Shown piece after piece: positions 1 to 11,509 of a DNA stretch of 64,000 bases; the first letter of the stretch is position 1, and each line of letters opens with the position of its first letter. The notes under the pieces are model-generated. The model had not been told where the DNA came from and ran no database searches. It was given only the letters and a program-made list of their open reading frames with translations. Made by a program: the position numbers and the translations under genes. Source of the DNA: Pararhodospirillum photometricum DSM 122 (GTDB lineage Bacteria; Pseudomonadota; Alphaproteobacteria; Rhodospirillales; Rhodospirillaceae); the NCBI RefSeq assembly GCF_000284415.1, contig NC_017059.1, positions 1,021,833-1,085,832 of the forward strand, given 5' to 3'.

Positions 1-2
1 CG

Positions 3-785
3 CGGGGGAAAGCCCGCGTCATCGTGGTGGGCAACCAGAAGGGAGGCTCGGGAAAGTCCACGGTGGCCATGCACCTGATCGTGGGGCTGGTGCGCGCCGG
101 GCAAACGGTTGGATCTGTGGATCTTGATGCGGGGCAGGCCACCTTGACCCGCTATCTCGAAAATCGGCGGGCCTTTGCCGAAAAGCGGGGCATGGAGCTG
201 CCCAGCCCCGAACACGTGCCGCTGGCGCCCGGCCATAACCCCGAGGCCGATCAGCGTCGTCTTGAACACACCATGCTGGCCTTTTATGAGCAGGTGGACA
301 CCGTGGTTATCGACACCCCGGGCACCGACACCTCGCTGGCTCGTTGTGCCCATGCCATGGCCGATATCCTGATTACCCCGCTCAACGACAGTTTTGTGGA
401 TCTGGACGTCCTGGCACGGGTGGACGGCGAATCGATGACCGTGATCGGCCCCAGTGCCTATGCCGCCGCCGTGTGGGAGGCCAAGCAATTACGGGCCCGG
501 CGCGACGGCGGGGCCATCCGCTGGATCGTCCTGCGCAACCGGCTTTCGCATCTGGATGCCCGCAACAAGCGCGAGATGGAAGAGGCCCTGACCGATTTGT
601 CCCGGCGCATTGGCTTTACGGTGATTCCCGGCCTGGGCGAGCGTGTCATTTATCGAGAATTGTTTTTGAACGGCTTGACCCTTCTCGATCTGCGCGACCA
701 CGGCACAGGGATCGACATGAAAATGTCACATGTCGCGGCGCGCCAGGAACTGCGCGGCCTGTTAACCGCCATTGGGGTTGAATAA
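3..785 (+). CDS. mipZ: MipZ division-plane positioning ATPase (5' end outside window)
   Basis: ParA/MinD-superfamily ATPase of the MipZ type, which in alphaproteobacteria binds ParB at the poles and inhibits FtsZ so that division occurs at midcell. The deviant Walker A KGGSGKST follows a beta strand read as RVIVVGNQ. The reading frame stays open to the left edge with KARVIV upstream of the first in-window GTG (24), which is what a MipZ N-terminus looks like, so the true start lies just outside the window and the GTG is internal. A Walker B-like VVIDTPG lies near residue 95. The 260-residue length fits the family. No min genes are nearby. A generic ParA is the alternative, but ParB is not adjacent. 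Confidence 0.85.
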   Translation, partial: RGKARVIVVGNQKGGSGKSTVAMHLIVGLVRAGQTVGSVDLDAGQATLTRYLENRRAFAEKRGMELPSPEHVPLAPGHNPEADQRRLEHTMLAFYEQVDTVVIDTPGTDTSLARCAHAMADILITPLNDSFVDLDVLARVDGESMTVIGPSAYAAAVWEAKQLRARRDGGAIRWIVLRNRLSHLDARNKREMEEALTDLSRRIGFTVIPGLGERVIYRELFLNGLTLLDLRDHGTGIDMKMSHVAARQELRGLLTAIGVE

Positions 786-1024
786 GGTTTTTCCCCTGGT
801 TCTTTGGGGGGGCGCGTGGAGAACCCGGGATGGCGGGATTTCCTTGGGCCCTTTTCTGGCCAAAGCCGGCGCACCCGGCGCGCAACGGGTGCTAATACAA
901 GAGCTTGGCCTGTCAAACCCTGCTTGAAGTCCGCCGGCCGCCATGGCATGAACGCTGGAGGACGGCCGCCGGGAGCAAGCGCGCCCCCGGACGATGCCGC
1001 CCCATCAAACCAAGAGGGAAACGC

Positions 1025-1900
1025 ATGTCTCGACGTGTCCGTAAGGCCGTATTTCCGGTGGCGGGGATGGGCACACGGTTCTTGCCGGCGACCAAGACCA
1101 TGCCCAAGGAAATGCTGCCCGTCGTCGACAAGCCTCTGATTCAGTATGCGGTCGAGGAAGCCGCCGCCGCTGGCATCGACCATTTCATCTTTATCACCGG
1201 CCGGGGCAAGGGCCCGCTGCTCGACCACTTCGACCATATGCCGGAGCTCGAAGCCCTGCTGAAGGAGCGCGGCAACATCACCGTGCTCGATACGCTTCTG
1301 GGGGCCAAGCCGCCGCCCGGCAAGGTCTATTCCACCCGCCAGCAGCAGCCCCTGGGCCTGGGGCACGCCGTGTGGTGTGCCAAAGCGTTCGTGGGCGACG
1401 AGCCCTTTGCCGTGTTGCTGCCCGACGATTTGGTATTGTCGGACCAACCTTGTATCAAGCAGCTCCTTGACGTTCACGAGAAGATGGGCGGCAACGTCGT
1501 CGCGGTGGAAGAGGTGCCGCGCGAGCGTACCAACAAGTACGGTATCTTGGATGTTGTCGAGGACAACGGCGTTGTGGCCCGCGCCAAGGGCTTGGTGGAA
1601 AAGCCCGCCCCCAATGTCGCGCCCTCGACCATGGCCATCATCGGTCGCTATGTCCTGGAGCCCGGCATCTTCGAGCATCTGGAAAAGGTCCAGCGCGGCG
1701 CCGGCGGCGAGATCCAGCTCACCGACGCCATGAACGCCATGATCGACTCCACCCCCTTCCATGGCCTGCGCTATGAGGGCAAGCGGTTCGATTGCGGCGA
1801 TAAGGTCGGCTTCCTCCAGGCCAACATCGCCTTCGCCCTCGACCGGCCCGACATGCGCGACGCCGTGCGCGAAATGCTGGGCGAGTTTACCGCCGAATAA
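1025..1900 (+). CDS. galU: UTP-glucose-1-phosphate uridylyltransferase
   Basis: Makes UDP-glucose from UTP and glucose-1-phosphate, the entry to UDP-sugar synthesis for polysaccharides and LPS. The N-terminal nucleotide-binding motif (GMGTRFLPATK, then PKEMLP) is intact and a VEKP motif lies mid-protein. The product is 291 aa, normal for bacterial GalU. I chose ATG 1025 because a purine-rich ribosome site (gaggg) precedes it and the protein then begins just before the beta strand. A longer reading from 905 only adds non-conserved residues. It is followed by ugd and pgm, which use or feed the same sugar phosphates, so the three probably work together. The 240 bp before it show no gene. Confidence 0.95.
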   Translation: MSRRVRKAVFPVAGMGTRFLPATKTMPKEMLPVVDKPLIQYAVEEAAAAGIDHFIFITGRGKGPLLDHFDHMPELEALLKERGNITVLDTLLGAKPPPGKVYSTRQQQPLGLGHAVWCAKAFVGDEPFAVLLPDDLVLSDQPCIKQLLDVHEKMGGNVVAVEEVPRERTNKYGILDVVEDNGVVARAKGLVEKPAPNVAPSTMAIIGRYVLEPGIFEHLEKVQRGAGGEIQLTDAMNAMIDSTPFHGLRYEGKRFDCGDKVGFLQANIAFALDRPDMRDAVREMLGEFTAE

Positions 1901-1972
1901 GAGTGAGGCCGCTCCGTCCCGAGGGGGGCGCGGGCGGCCTTTTCCTTTTGAAGCCTGCGAAGGAATGGGGAT

Positions 1973-4961
<2,989 letters not shown>

Positions 4962-5037
4962 CGACGGGCGCGGGAACGCGGGGCTGCCACCCCGGACCCC
5001 GAGCCTCCAGACCTCCCCTTCTTTTTTTGATGATTGG

Positions 5038-5095
5038 CCTCCCCCTCTCCCTCCTTCTGAAAAGTGCACTTTTCAGAAGGAGGGAGAGGGGGAGG
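5038..5095. terminator. 58-bp perfect palindrome downstream of pgm
   Basis: Both arms of 29 bases are exactly complementary around a central GTGCAC, with imperfect complementarity continuing outwards (T-rich left flank, A-rich right flank). It sits between the pgm stop and the next reading frame and could end transcription in both directions or extrude a cruciform. The sequence is not the common intergenic repeat of this window. Confidence 0.6.
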
Positions 5096-5200
5096 GCCAT
5101 GACCAAAAGAAAAGGGGGTCTGGGGCATCGCCCCAGGCGGGGTTCCGGGGCGGCAGCCCCCGTGTCCCCCGTCCGACCGCACCCCCTGGAGAGACTTACC

Positions 5201-5638
5201 ATGCACGCCTGGAGTCGGCCCTCCCTGGGCGAGGGGCTGGGCTTGTTGTGTTTGGGGGCTGTTCCCCTGCTGGCCCTGGCGACCCATAGCCAAATCATTC
5301 TGCCCATTGCGGCTCTGGCCCTGTTGGGCCTGGGGGGGCGAGCGCCCTGGCCGCGCGATCCCCTGCTGGTTCTGGCGGGGCTGTTCTGCCTGTGGGCGGC
5401 CCTGTCCCTGAGTTGGACCCCGGCCTCGGGCGCGGCGGCATGGCGCCCCGCCTACACCGTGCCCCTGGTTCTTCTGGCCGGGGTGGCCCTAAGCCGGGGG
5501 AGCCTGCCGCCCCTCGCTCTGCCGACCTTGGCCGTCAGCATGCTGTTGGGGGCCCGTGTTTCCCATTTGATGATCGCTCTTCGCTCCCGGCCTCGTCCCC
5601 CCTGCTCTCGCTTGGCAGACGCACGCTGCGCTCCGTAG
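5201..5638 (+). pseudogene. Truncated O-antigen ligase/polymerase-like membrane protein
   Basis: From ATG 5201 the frame encodes about 120 residues with three or four hydrophobic segments and an ALSLSWTP-like motif, resembling the N-terminus of Wzy/WaaL-type O-antigen ligases, which run to about 400 residues. Good coding character stops near 5560 and the last ~25 codons are unlike a membrane protein, ending at an early stop. The following DNA leads into a nucleoside transporter. So roughly the last three quarters of the gene are missing, by deletion or a mis-join. The position after galU-ugd-pgm fits a polysaccharide function. Family call is moderate. Confidence 0.5.
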
Positions 5639-5683
5639 GATCCGCCCCGCCGCAGTGGTGCGGTTCTTGGGGGGGGACGCGGT

Positions 5684-6936
5684 GTGACGCTGGCGGTGCA
5701 AAGTTTTTGTGGGACTGGGGGTTTTTTGTGGCCCTGTGCTGGGCGATCAGTGAGGATCGGCGGGCGGTTCCGTGGCGGGTGGTGGCGATCGGGATGGGGC
5801 TTCAGGTGGTTATCGCCTTGGTTCTTTTGAAACTGCCGCCGGTCCAGCACGCGTTTCTCGCCCTTAACGGGGTGGTCGAAGCGATCCAGAGCGCGACGCG
5901 GGCTGGCACGAGCTTTGTCTTTGGCTATCTGGGCGGCGGGGCGTTGCCGTTTGCCGAGACGACCCCGGGCGGGTCCTTTGTCCTGGTGTTCCAGGCGCTG
6001 CCCATCATCTTGATCATGAGCGCCTTGTCGTCGCTGCTGTTTCACTGGCGGATCTTGCCGGCGGTGGTGCGCGGCATGGCCTGGGTCCTCACGCGGACCT
6101 TGGGCGTGGGCGGCGCCGTGGGGGTGAGCGCGGCGGCCAATATTTTCATGGGGATGGTCGAGGCGCCGCTGTTGATCCGCCCCTATGTGCGCCACCTCAG
6201 CCGCTCCGAACTGTTCATGGTCATGACCTGCGGCATGGCGACCATCGCCGGGACCATGATGGTGCTGTATGCGTCGTTTTTGCAAGGCGTGGTGGACAAT
6301 CCGCTGGGCCAGATTCTGATTGCCTCGCTGATCAGCGCCCCGGCGGCGATCGTGGTGTCCTTGGTGCTGATTCCCAGTCAGGCGCGCACGGGGGGCGACT
6401 ACGTGCCGCCGCCCTCGGAGGCCGCGACCGCCATTGAGGCCATTGCGATTGGCGCCCAGGAAGGGGTGCAGCTCTTGATCAGCGTCGCGGCCTTGCTCCT
6501 GGTGATGGTGGCGTTGGTGGCGCTTTTGAACAATGCCTTGGGAGTATTGCCCGATGTGCTGGGGGCGCCGTTGACCCTGGAGCGTATGCTGGGCTGGCTC
6601 ATGGCGCCGGTGTGCTGGCTGATGGGGATGCCGTGGGCCGAAGCGATGGTCGGGGGGCCCCTGCTGGGGGTCAAGACCATCCTCAACGAGATGATCGCCT
6701 ACATTCAGCTCTCTCACCTGCCCGAGGGGGCGTTGTCGGAGCGCTCGCGGCTGATTTTGACCTATGCCTTGTGCGGTTTTGCCAATTTCGGCTCACTGGG
6801 CATCATGGTCGGTGGCCTGAGCACCCTGGCGCCCGAGCGGCGCGGCGAGATTGCCCGGCTGGGGCTCAAGTCGATCCTGTCGGGCACGGTGGCGACGTGC
6901 ATGACCGGGGCGATCATCGGCCTCGTGGTGTGGTGA
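5684..6936 (+). CDS. CNT-family nucleoside transporter (NupC-like), frameshifted near its start
   Basis: Concentrative (H+ or Na+ coupled) nucleoside uptake across the inner membrane. It has the CNT gate and core motifs: GTSFVFGYLGG, a FQALPIIL segment, MGMVEAPLL, and the C-terminal CGFANFGSLGI, with about nine hydrophobic helices. The clean frame lacks a proper first helix. GTG 5684 in the +1 frame encodes VTLAVQSFCGTGGF, the expected first helix, and joins the main frame if one base is added in the G5T6 run at 5717-5727; the product would be 417 aa, a normal CNT length. A downstream GTG at 5728 would give a protein lacking most of helix 1. Confidence 0.8.
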
Positions 6937-6952
6937 AACCGTGGATCTGGGG

Positions 6953-8005
6953 ATGCGCGTGCTGACTCCCGAGGGGGTGATTGCCCTGCTGGTGCTAACC
7001 GGCGCGCTGCTGGCCGTCATCCGGCTGGGCCTGAGCTTGCTGCGCCGCGCCCGACCCGAGGCGCGGGCGGAGGCCCTGACCGAGCGGCTGCTGGCCACCC
7101 AAAGCGAGTTGGCCGGGCGGGTGGCGCAGTTGAGCCGGGGAATCGACGATCGCCTGGACCGCCTGTCCCGACAAATGGGCGACAGCCTCCAGTACAGTAC
7201 CGAGACCACCCACGCGACCCTTGGGGAGATGCGCGAGCGCCTAGCGACCATTGATGCCGCCCAGCGCACCTTGGCTGAACTGTCCGGGCGCATGGCCAGC
7301 CTGCACGACCTGTTGAGCAACAAGCAGGCCCGGGGCGCCCTGGGGCAGGTCCAGATGGAGGATCTGGTGCGCGACCTGCTGCCGCCCGGCACGTATCGCT
7401 TCCAGGCCCCGCTTTCGACCGGGCGCATTGCCGATTGCGCGCTGCTGCTGCCCAACCCGCCCGGGGTGATCTGCCTGGATGCCAAGTACCCCCTGGAGGC
7501 CTACCGCGCCTTGCTCAACGCCGAGACCGATGGGGCGCGGGCCGGGGCGCGGCGCGGCTTTGCCAAGGACCTTCTGCGCCATGTCCACGACATTGCCGAA
7601 CGCTACATCGTGCCGGGGGAGACTGCCGATCAAGCCTTGATGTTCCTGCCCGCTGAGTCGGTCTACGCTGAAGTTTACGCCCATCATCCGGCCGTGGTGG
7701 AGGAGGCGTTTCGTCGGCGGGTGTGGATCGTGTCACCCACCACGTTGATGGCGACGTTGACCACGGTGCGGGCGATCGTCAAGGACGCTCGCCTTTCCGA
7801 GACGGCGGAACGGCTGCGCGGCGAGATCCAGGGGTTGGTCGGGGAAGCGCGGCGGCTGGCCGAGCGCTCCGAACGCCTGGGACGGCATGTGGAGCAGACG
7901 GCCGGCGATGTCCGGGCCCTGAAAGCCACGGCCGAGGCTTTGGTCCGGCGGGGCGAGGCGATTGACCGCTTGCAGATGGGGGAGGAGGAGGCGCCGGGTT
8001 CGTAA
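6953..8005 (+). CDS. rmuC: RmuC-family DNA recombination protein
   Basis: RmuC proteins limit recombination at inverted repeats; the core resembles a restriction-endonuclease fold. This 350-residue protein has an N-terminal membrane helix (about residues 7-28), a coiled-coil segment to about 120, and then the conserved block with ALGQVQMEDLVRDLLP and the nuclease-like VICLDAKYPLE, followed by FLPAESVYAE and a C-terminal coiled coil. It begins 4 to 16 bases after the transporter stop, so the two are probably cotranscribed. GTG 6941 is an alternative start four codons earlier. An RmuC in a chromosome full of palindromic repeats is worth noting. Confidence 0.88.
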   Translation: MRVLTPEGVIALLVLTGALLAVIRLGLSLLRRARPEARAEALTERLLATQSELAGRVAQLSRGIDDRLDRLSRQMGDSLQYSTETTHATLGEMRERLATIDAAQRTLAELSGRMASLHDLLSNKQARGALGQVQMEDLVRDLLPPGTYRFQAPLSTGRIADCALLLPNPPGVICLDAKYPLEAYRALLNAETDGARAGARRGFAKDLLRHVHDIAERYIVPGETADQALMFLPAESVYAEVYAHHPAVVEEAFRRRVWIVSPTTLMATLTTVRAIVKDARLSETAERLRGEIQGLVGEARRLAERSERLGRHVEQTAGDVRALKATAEALVRRGEAIDRLQMGEEEAPGS

Positions 8006-8008
8006 AAG

Positions 8009-8104
8009 GAAGGCTGGAGAGGCGTGGCCTCCCCAGACCCCTCGGTTCCTGGCCCCCTTACCGTGATCGAGGGGTCTGGGGAGGCCGCGCCTCTCCAGCC
8101 TTCT
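8009..8104. repeat. Paired copies of the intergenic palindromic repeat (double unit)
   Basis: Two inverted copies of the genome's common element (AAGGCTGG.GAGGC..GCCTCCCCAGACCCCTCG) face each other across a ~25-base spacer, between the convergent stops of rmuC and the minus-strand kinase. Likely acts as a bidirectional terminator. Confidence 0.75.
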
Positions 8105-10385
8105 CTCCCTCCACCGGCCGCCGCGCAGGCAACCGCACACACACGGTCGTCCCCTTGCCCAGCGCGCTGGCCAGGGTCAGGCTCCCTCCATGCAATTCGA
8201 CCAGCGCCTTGGACAGCGGCAGCCCCAGACCGGTGCCGTCGTAGCGCCGCGCCAAGGTGGCATCGACCTGACCGAAGGCCTGCAAGGCGACCGGGATGTC
8301 CTCGGGGGCCATGCCGATCCCGGAGTCAATCACCTGAATCTCGAGAAAGTCAGCCTCGGAGCGGGTGACAACCCGCACGGTGCCGCTCGCCGGAGTAAAT
8401 TTGATGGCGTTGCTCAGAAGGTTGATGAGCACCTGCTTCAGGCGGCGCGGTTCGCCATCGACCAAAGGCAAGGCGCCTTGGGTGTCGAAGGTCAAGGCGA
8501 CGCCGGCTGCCTGGGCACGCTCGCTGATCAGGCGGCGCACCGCCTCCAGGATGCGGACAACGGCCACAGGCTCGAAGAACACCTGCATGCGCCCGGCTTC
8601 CACCCGGCTGACGTCGAGGATGTCGTTGATCACGTCGAGCAGGTGGCGGCCCGACTCGCTGATGTTGACGGCATAATCCCGGTACTGCCGAGCGCCGACT
8701 GAACCGAACATCTCGTTTTGGATAATCTCGGAAAAGCCGATGATGGCGTTGAGGGGGGTACGCAGCTCGTGGCTCATGTTGGCCAGGAACTCGGACTTGG
8801 CCCGGCTGGCCAACTCGGCCTGTTCCTTGGCTTCGAGCAGGCGTTCTTGGGCCTTGCGGCGATCGGTGACGTCGGCAACCGAGCCGATCAGACGGACCAG
8901 CCGGCCCTCGGGCCCGCGCCGGGCCGAGGCTTGGTGACGCACCCAGGTCTCCTCACGGTTGGCCAGCCGAATCTCGGCCGAGAAGAGATCGCTTGTGCCC
9001 GAGAGCACCCGGCCCAGTTCGGCGCGGTAGCCCTCCACATCGTCGGGATGGACCAGGGCCAGCCAGTCGCGTGAGGTGGTGATGGTGGCCGGATCGGCGC
9101 CGATCACATCGCGGATACGATCGGAATAGGTCATTTGGTCGCGATCCACGTCCCAATCGACGATCGCCTCGTTGATCGCCGACAGGGCCAGGGCTTGGCG
9201 CTCCTCGCTTTCGCGCAACCGAGCCTCGGCCTTCTTGCGCTCGGTGATGTCGCGGGTCACGGCGGTGTAAAGCGGCTGGCCGCCGAGGTGCACCTGGCTG
9301 ACCCCGAGTTCCACCGGGAACTCGCTGCCATCGCGCCGCCGCCCCACAACCTCGCGGCCGGGCCCCAGGGACGGCCGGTCCTCGCGCGGGCGCACGGCGG
9401 CCAGCAGGCGCCGGACCTCGCGCCCGGGGACCAGAACGGCAAGACTGGCGCCCACCAGATCCTCGGCCCGGTAGCCAAACATGCGTTCCGCCGCCGGGTT
9501 GAGGGACTGGATCAAGCCCTGGCCATCAACGACGATCACCCCGTCGATCATGGCGCGCATGATGCCGTCCAGACGCTGCTCGCGCTGGCGCGCCATTTCC
9601 GAGGCCTTATGGGTATCGGTAATGTCGATCATCACGCCCACCCGGCCCCCTTCCGGGGTGGGTGATTCGATGACGCGGACCCAGCGCCCCTTGGCGTTGA
9701 GAAAGTCCCAAGGGCCGCGCGGGGCCTTGTGCCGGGCGAGGCACAGGCCCAGCCAGCGCCCCGGGTTGCGCTGGGCCGCCGGGATGGCGCCGAGGAAACA
9801 GGCCAGACTCATCATTTCATAGTAGCTGGTGCGCCCGGGCGGTGGCTTGAGGCCGGGCAGAAGCTCCATGACCCGATGGTTGCACAGCACGATGCGGTCT
9901 TCGTCGTCGCAGAGATAGAAGCCCTGGGTGGTTGACTCCAGCGCGCGAGACAGACGGGTCTCTATCTCCAGGACACGACGCTTGCTTTCCTCCAGCATCT
10001 CGGCGCGACGCTTCATAGCGGTGATGTCGCGCACGAGGGTGAGGCTGGAGCCATCGCGAAAGACCTGATCGCGGGCCAGCGCCCAATGGCCATTACTGAG
10101 CCGAACCTCGGAAGCTTCCCGCCGCGCCCGGCGTTTCAAGCGCTCGGCGATCCAGCAGGCCCCGCCATCTGTGCCGGGATCGACATAGCCAACCTCGACC
10201 AAGGCGTGGATGAGGTCGGAGAACGTCCGCCCAGGGACCAGGAGGGGCTTCAAGGCTTCGAACATCGCCATGTACCGGGCGTTGACATACACCAGACGAT
10301 CCTGGCCATCGAAGTAGACGGCGCCATCCTCCAGGGTTTCCAACAGGTCGAAAAATTTCTGCTCCGAGTGCATGACGGGGGTCAT
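8058..10385 (-). CDS. Soluble multi-PAS sensor histidine kinase
   Basis: Cytoplasmic two-component kinase of about 775 aa without membrane helices. It carries four PAS-type domains (near residues 10-110, 140-240, 255-370 and 385-510), then a HisKA domain with the phosphoacceptor in MSHELRTPLNA near residue 536, and an HATPase_c domain with LLSNAIKFTP, DSGIGM and GTGLGLPLSKAL. I chose ATG 10385, preceded by GGGAGG; the frame remains open about 98 codons further, but those codons look non-coding. No response regulator is adjacent, and cheZ is divergently transcribed upstream, so its partner is unknown. The extreme 3' end overlaps the paired repeat. The input is probably a cytoplasmic ligand or redox signal. 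Confidence 0.88.
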   Translation of the reverse strand: MTPVMHSEQKFFDLLETLEDGAVYFDGQDRLVYVNARYMAMFEALKPLLVPGRTFSDLIHALVEVGYVDPGTDGGACWIAERLKRRARREASEVRLSNGHWALARDQVFRDGSSLTLVRDITAMKRRAEMLEESKRRVLEIETRLSRALESTTQGFYLCDDEDRIVLCNHRVMELLPGLKPPPGRTSYYEMMSLACFLGAIPAAQRNPGRWLGLCLARHKAPRGPWDFLNAKGRWVRVIESPTPEGGRVGVMIDITDTHKASEMARQREQRLDGIMRAMIDGVIVVDGQGLIQSLNPAAERMFGYRAEDLVGASLAVLVPGREVRRLLAAVRPREDRPSLGPGREVVGRRRDGSEFPVELGVSQVHLGGQPLYTAVTRDITERKKAEARLRESEERQALALSAINEAIVDWDVDRDQMTYSDRIRDVIGADPATITTSRDWLALVHPDDVEGYRAELGRVLSGTSDLFSAEIRLANREETWVRHQASARRGPEGRLVRLIGSVADVTDRRKAQERLLEAKEQAELASRAKSEFLANMSHELRTPLNAIIGFSEIIQNEMFGSVGARQYRDYAVNISESGRHLLDVINDILDVSRVEAGRMQVFFEPVAVVRILEAVRRLISERAQAAGVALTFDTQGALPLVDGEPRRLKQVLINLLSNAIKFTPASGTVRVVTRSEADFLEIQVIDSGIGMAPEDIPVALQAFGQVDATLARRYDGTGLGLPLSKALVELHGGSLTLASALGKGTTVCVRLPARRPVEGEKAGEARPPQTPRSR

Positions 10386-10651
10386 GCCGTCTTGTGCCTC
10401 CCTGCATGGCATGAGGCCTGGCCCCACCGATCCGGGCGCAGGTGCTCGCCTTTGTAAACCAACGAGATCAAGCTCCCTATGAAGGATCATCCCACACGCA
10501 AAGGCAAGACACAGGCGCGTGCCAGGGGGCCTAAAAAAAGCAGGAGCGCGGGCCCGGACCGCCCCCGCGGGATCACAACTCTGGTTGACCCAGGTACAAA
10601 GCGAATCGACAATAACAGAAGGAGGGGACGCGCGGAAAAAGGACCAGAGAC

Positions 10652-11401
10652 ATGGCGCGATCCGGGGATAAAAAGCCATTTACAGCCGAGTTGCACCGGC
10701 GCCGTCCCCAAGACGGCGAAGAGGTGGACAATGCCACTCTTCTACGAGCCATTGAGGCTCTTCAGGCCCAGGTCGCAGCCCTGGGGGGAGGTCGCACCGA
10801 CGATGACGAAAACGACCCACAGACTGCCGCCTCAACCGATCCAGCGGCACCGCCCCCCGTGAGCCCGACCCAGCACGCGGAAAACCGCCTGCTGAAGATT
10901 GAATTGAACGCCCTGGCCCACAGTATCGAAACCACCAAGAAAGAAATCGCCCTTCTGGTTGCCGAAGACAGTCAAGGCGATCGCCTGACCACCGTCACCA
11001 ACGAACTGGACGCCGTGGTCAGCGCCACCGAAAACGCCACCCACACCATCTTAGACAGCGTTGAACGCATGGCCGGCCTGGCCGCCCAAATCCAGGCCCA
11101 GGAGCAAGACAGTTATATTCGCCGCCTTGCCGACGAAATCCAGGAACTGACCGTTGGCGTTTTCGAAGCCTGCAATTTTCAGGACCTGACGGGACAACGC
11201 ATTGGCAAGGTCGTCAACACGCTCAAATATATCGAGGCGCGTGTGGATCGCATGATGACGATCTGGGGCCGGGATACCTTCCGCGATTTGCCGTTCGAGC
11301 CGGAAGAACGCTCCCCTGATGTGGACAAACGCCTTCTCAATGGACCGCAAGATCACGTCAGAGCCATCAGCCAAGACGAAATCGACCTTCTTTTCGGATA
11401 A
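10652..11401 (+). CDS. cheZ: Chemotaxis phosphatase CheZ
   Basis: CheZ dephosphorylates CheY-P and so resets flagellar signalling. The protein (249 aa) has a variable, acidic N-terminal part, a long helical hairpin, and the catalytic motif CNFQDLTGQRI near residue 175, whose Q corresponds to the CheZ active-site glutamine. The very C-terminus reads ISQDEIDLLFG, which looks like the CheY-binding peptide at the N-terminus of FliM. It lies about 110 bp before a chemoreceptor gene in the same orientation and no other che genes are near. The acidic, low-complexity stretch around residues 45-75 is unlikely to be structured. Confidence 0.92.
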   Translation: MARSGDKKPFTAELHRRRPQDGEEVDNATLLRAIEALQAQVAALGGGRTDDDENDPQTAASTDPAAPPPVSPTQHAENRLLKIELNALAHSIETTKKEIALLVAEDSQGDRLTTVTNELDAVVSATENATHTILDSVERMAGLAAQIQAQEQDSYIRRLADEIQELTVGVFEACNFQDLTGQRIGKVVNTLKYIEARVDRMMTIWGRDTFRDLPFEPEERSPDVDKRLLNGPQDHVRAISQDEIDLLFG

Positions 11402-11509
11402 GGGGCCTGCAAAAGGGGCGGCGCTTGACCGTTTTCCCCTTCATTTCCGTTGCTGGGAGAGAGAAACAAAACGTATCCTAAGGTATGGGACTCGGCACGG
11501 GAGGGGAGA

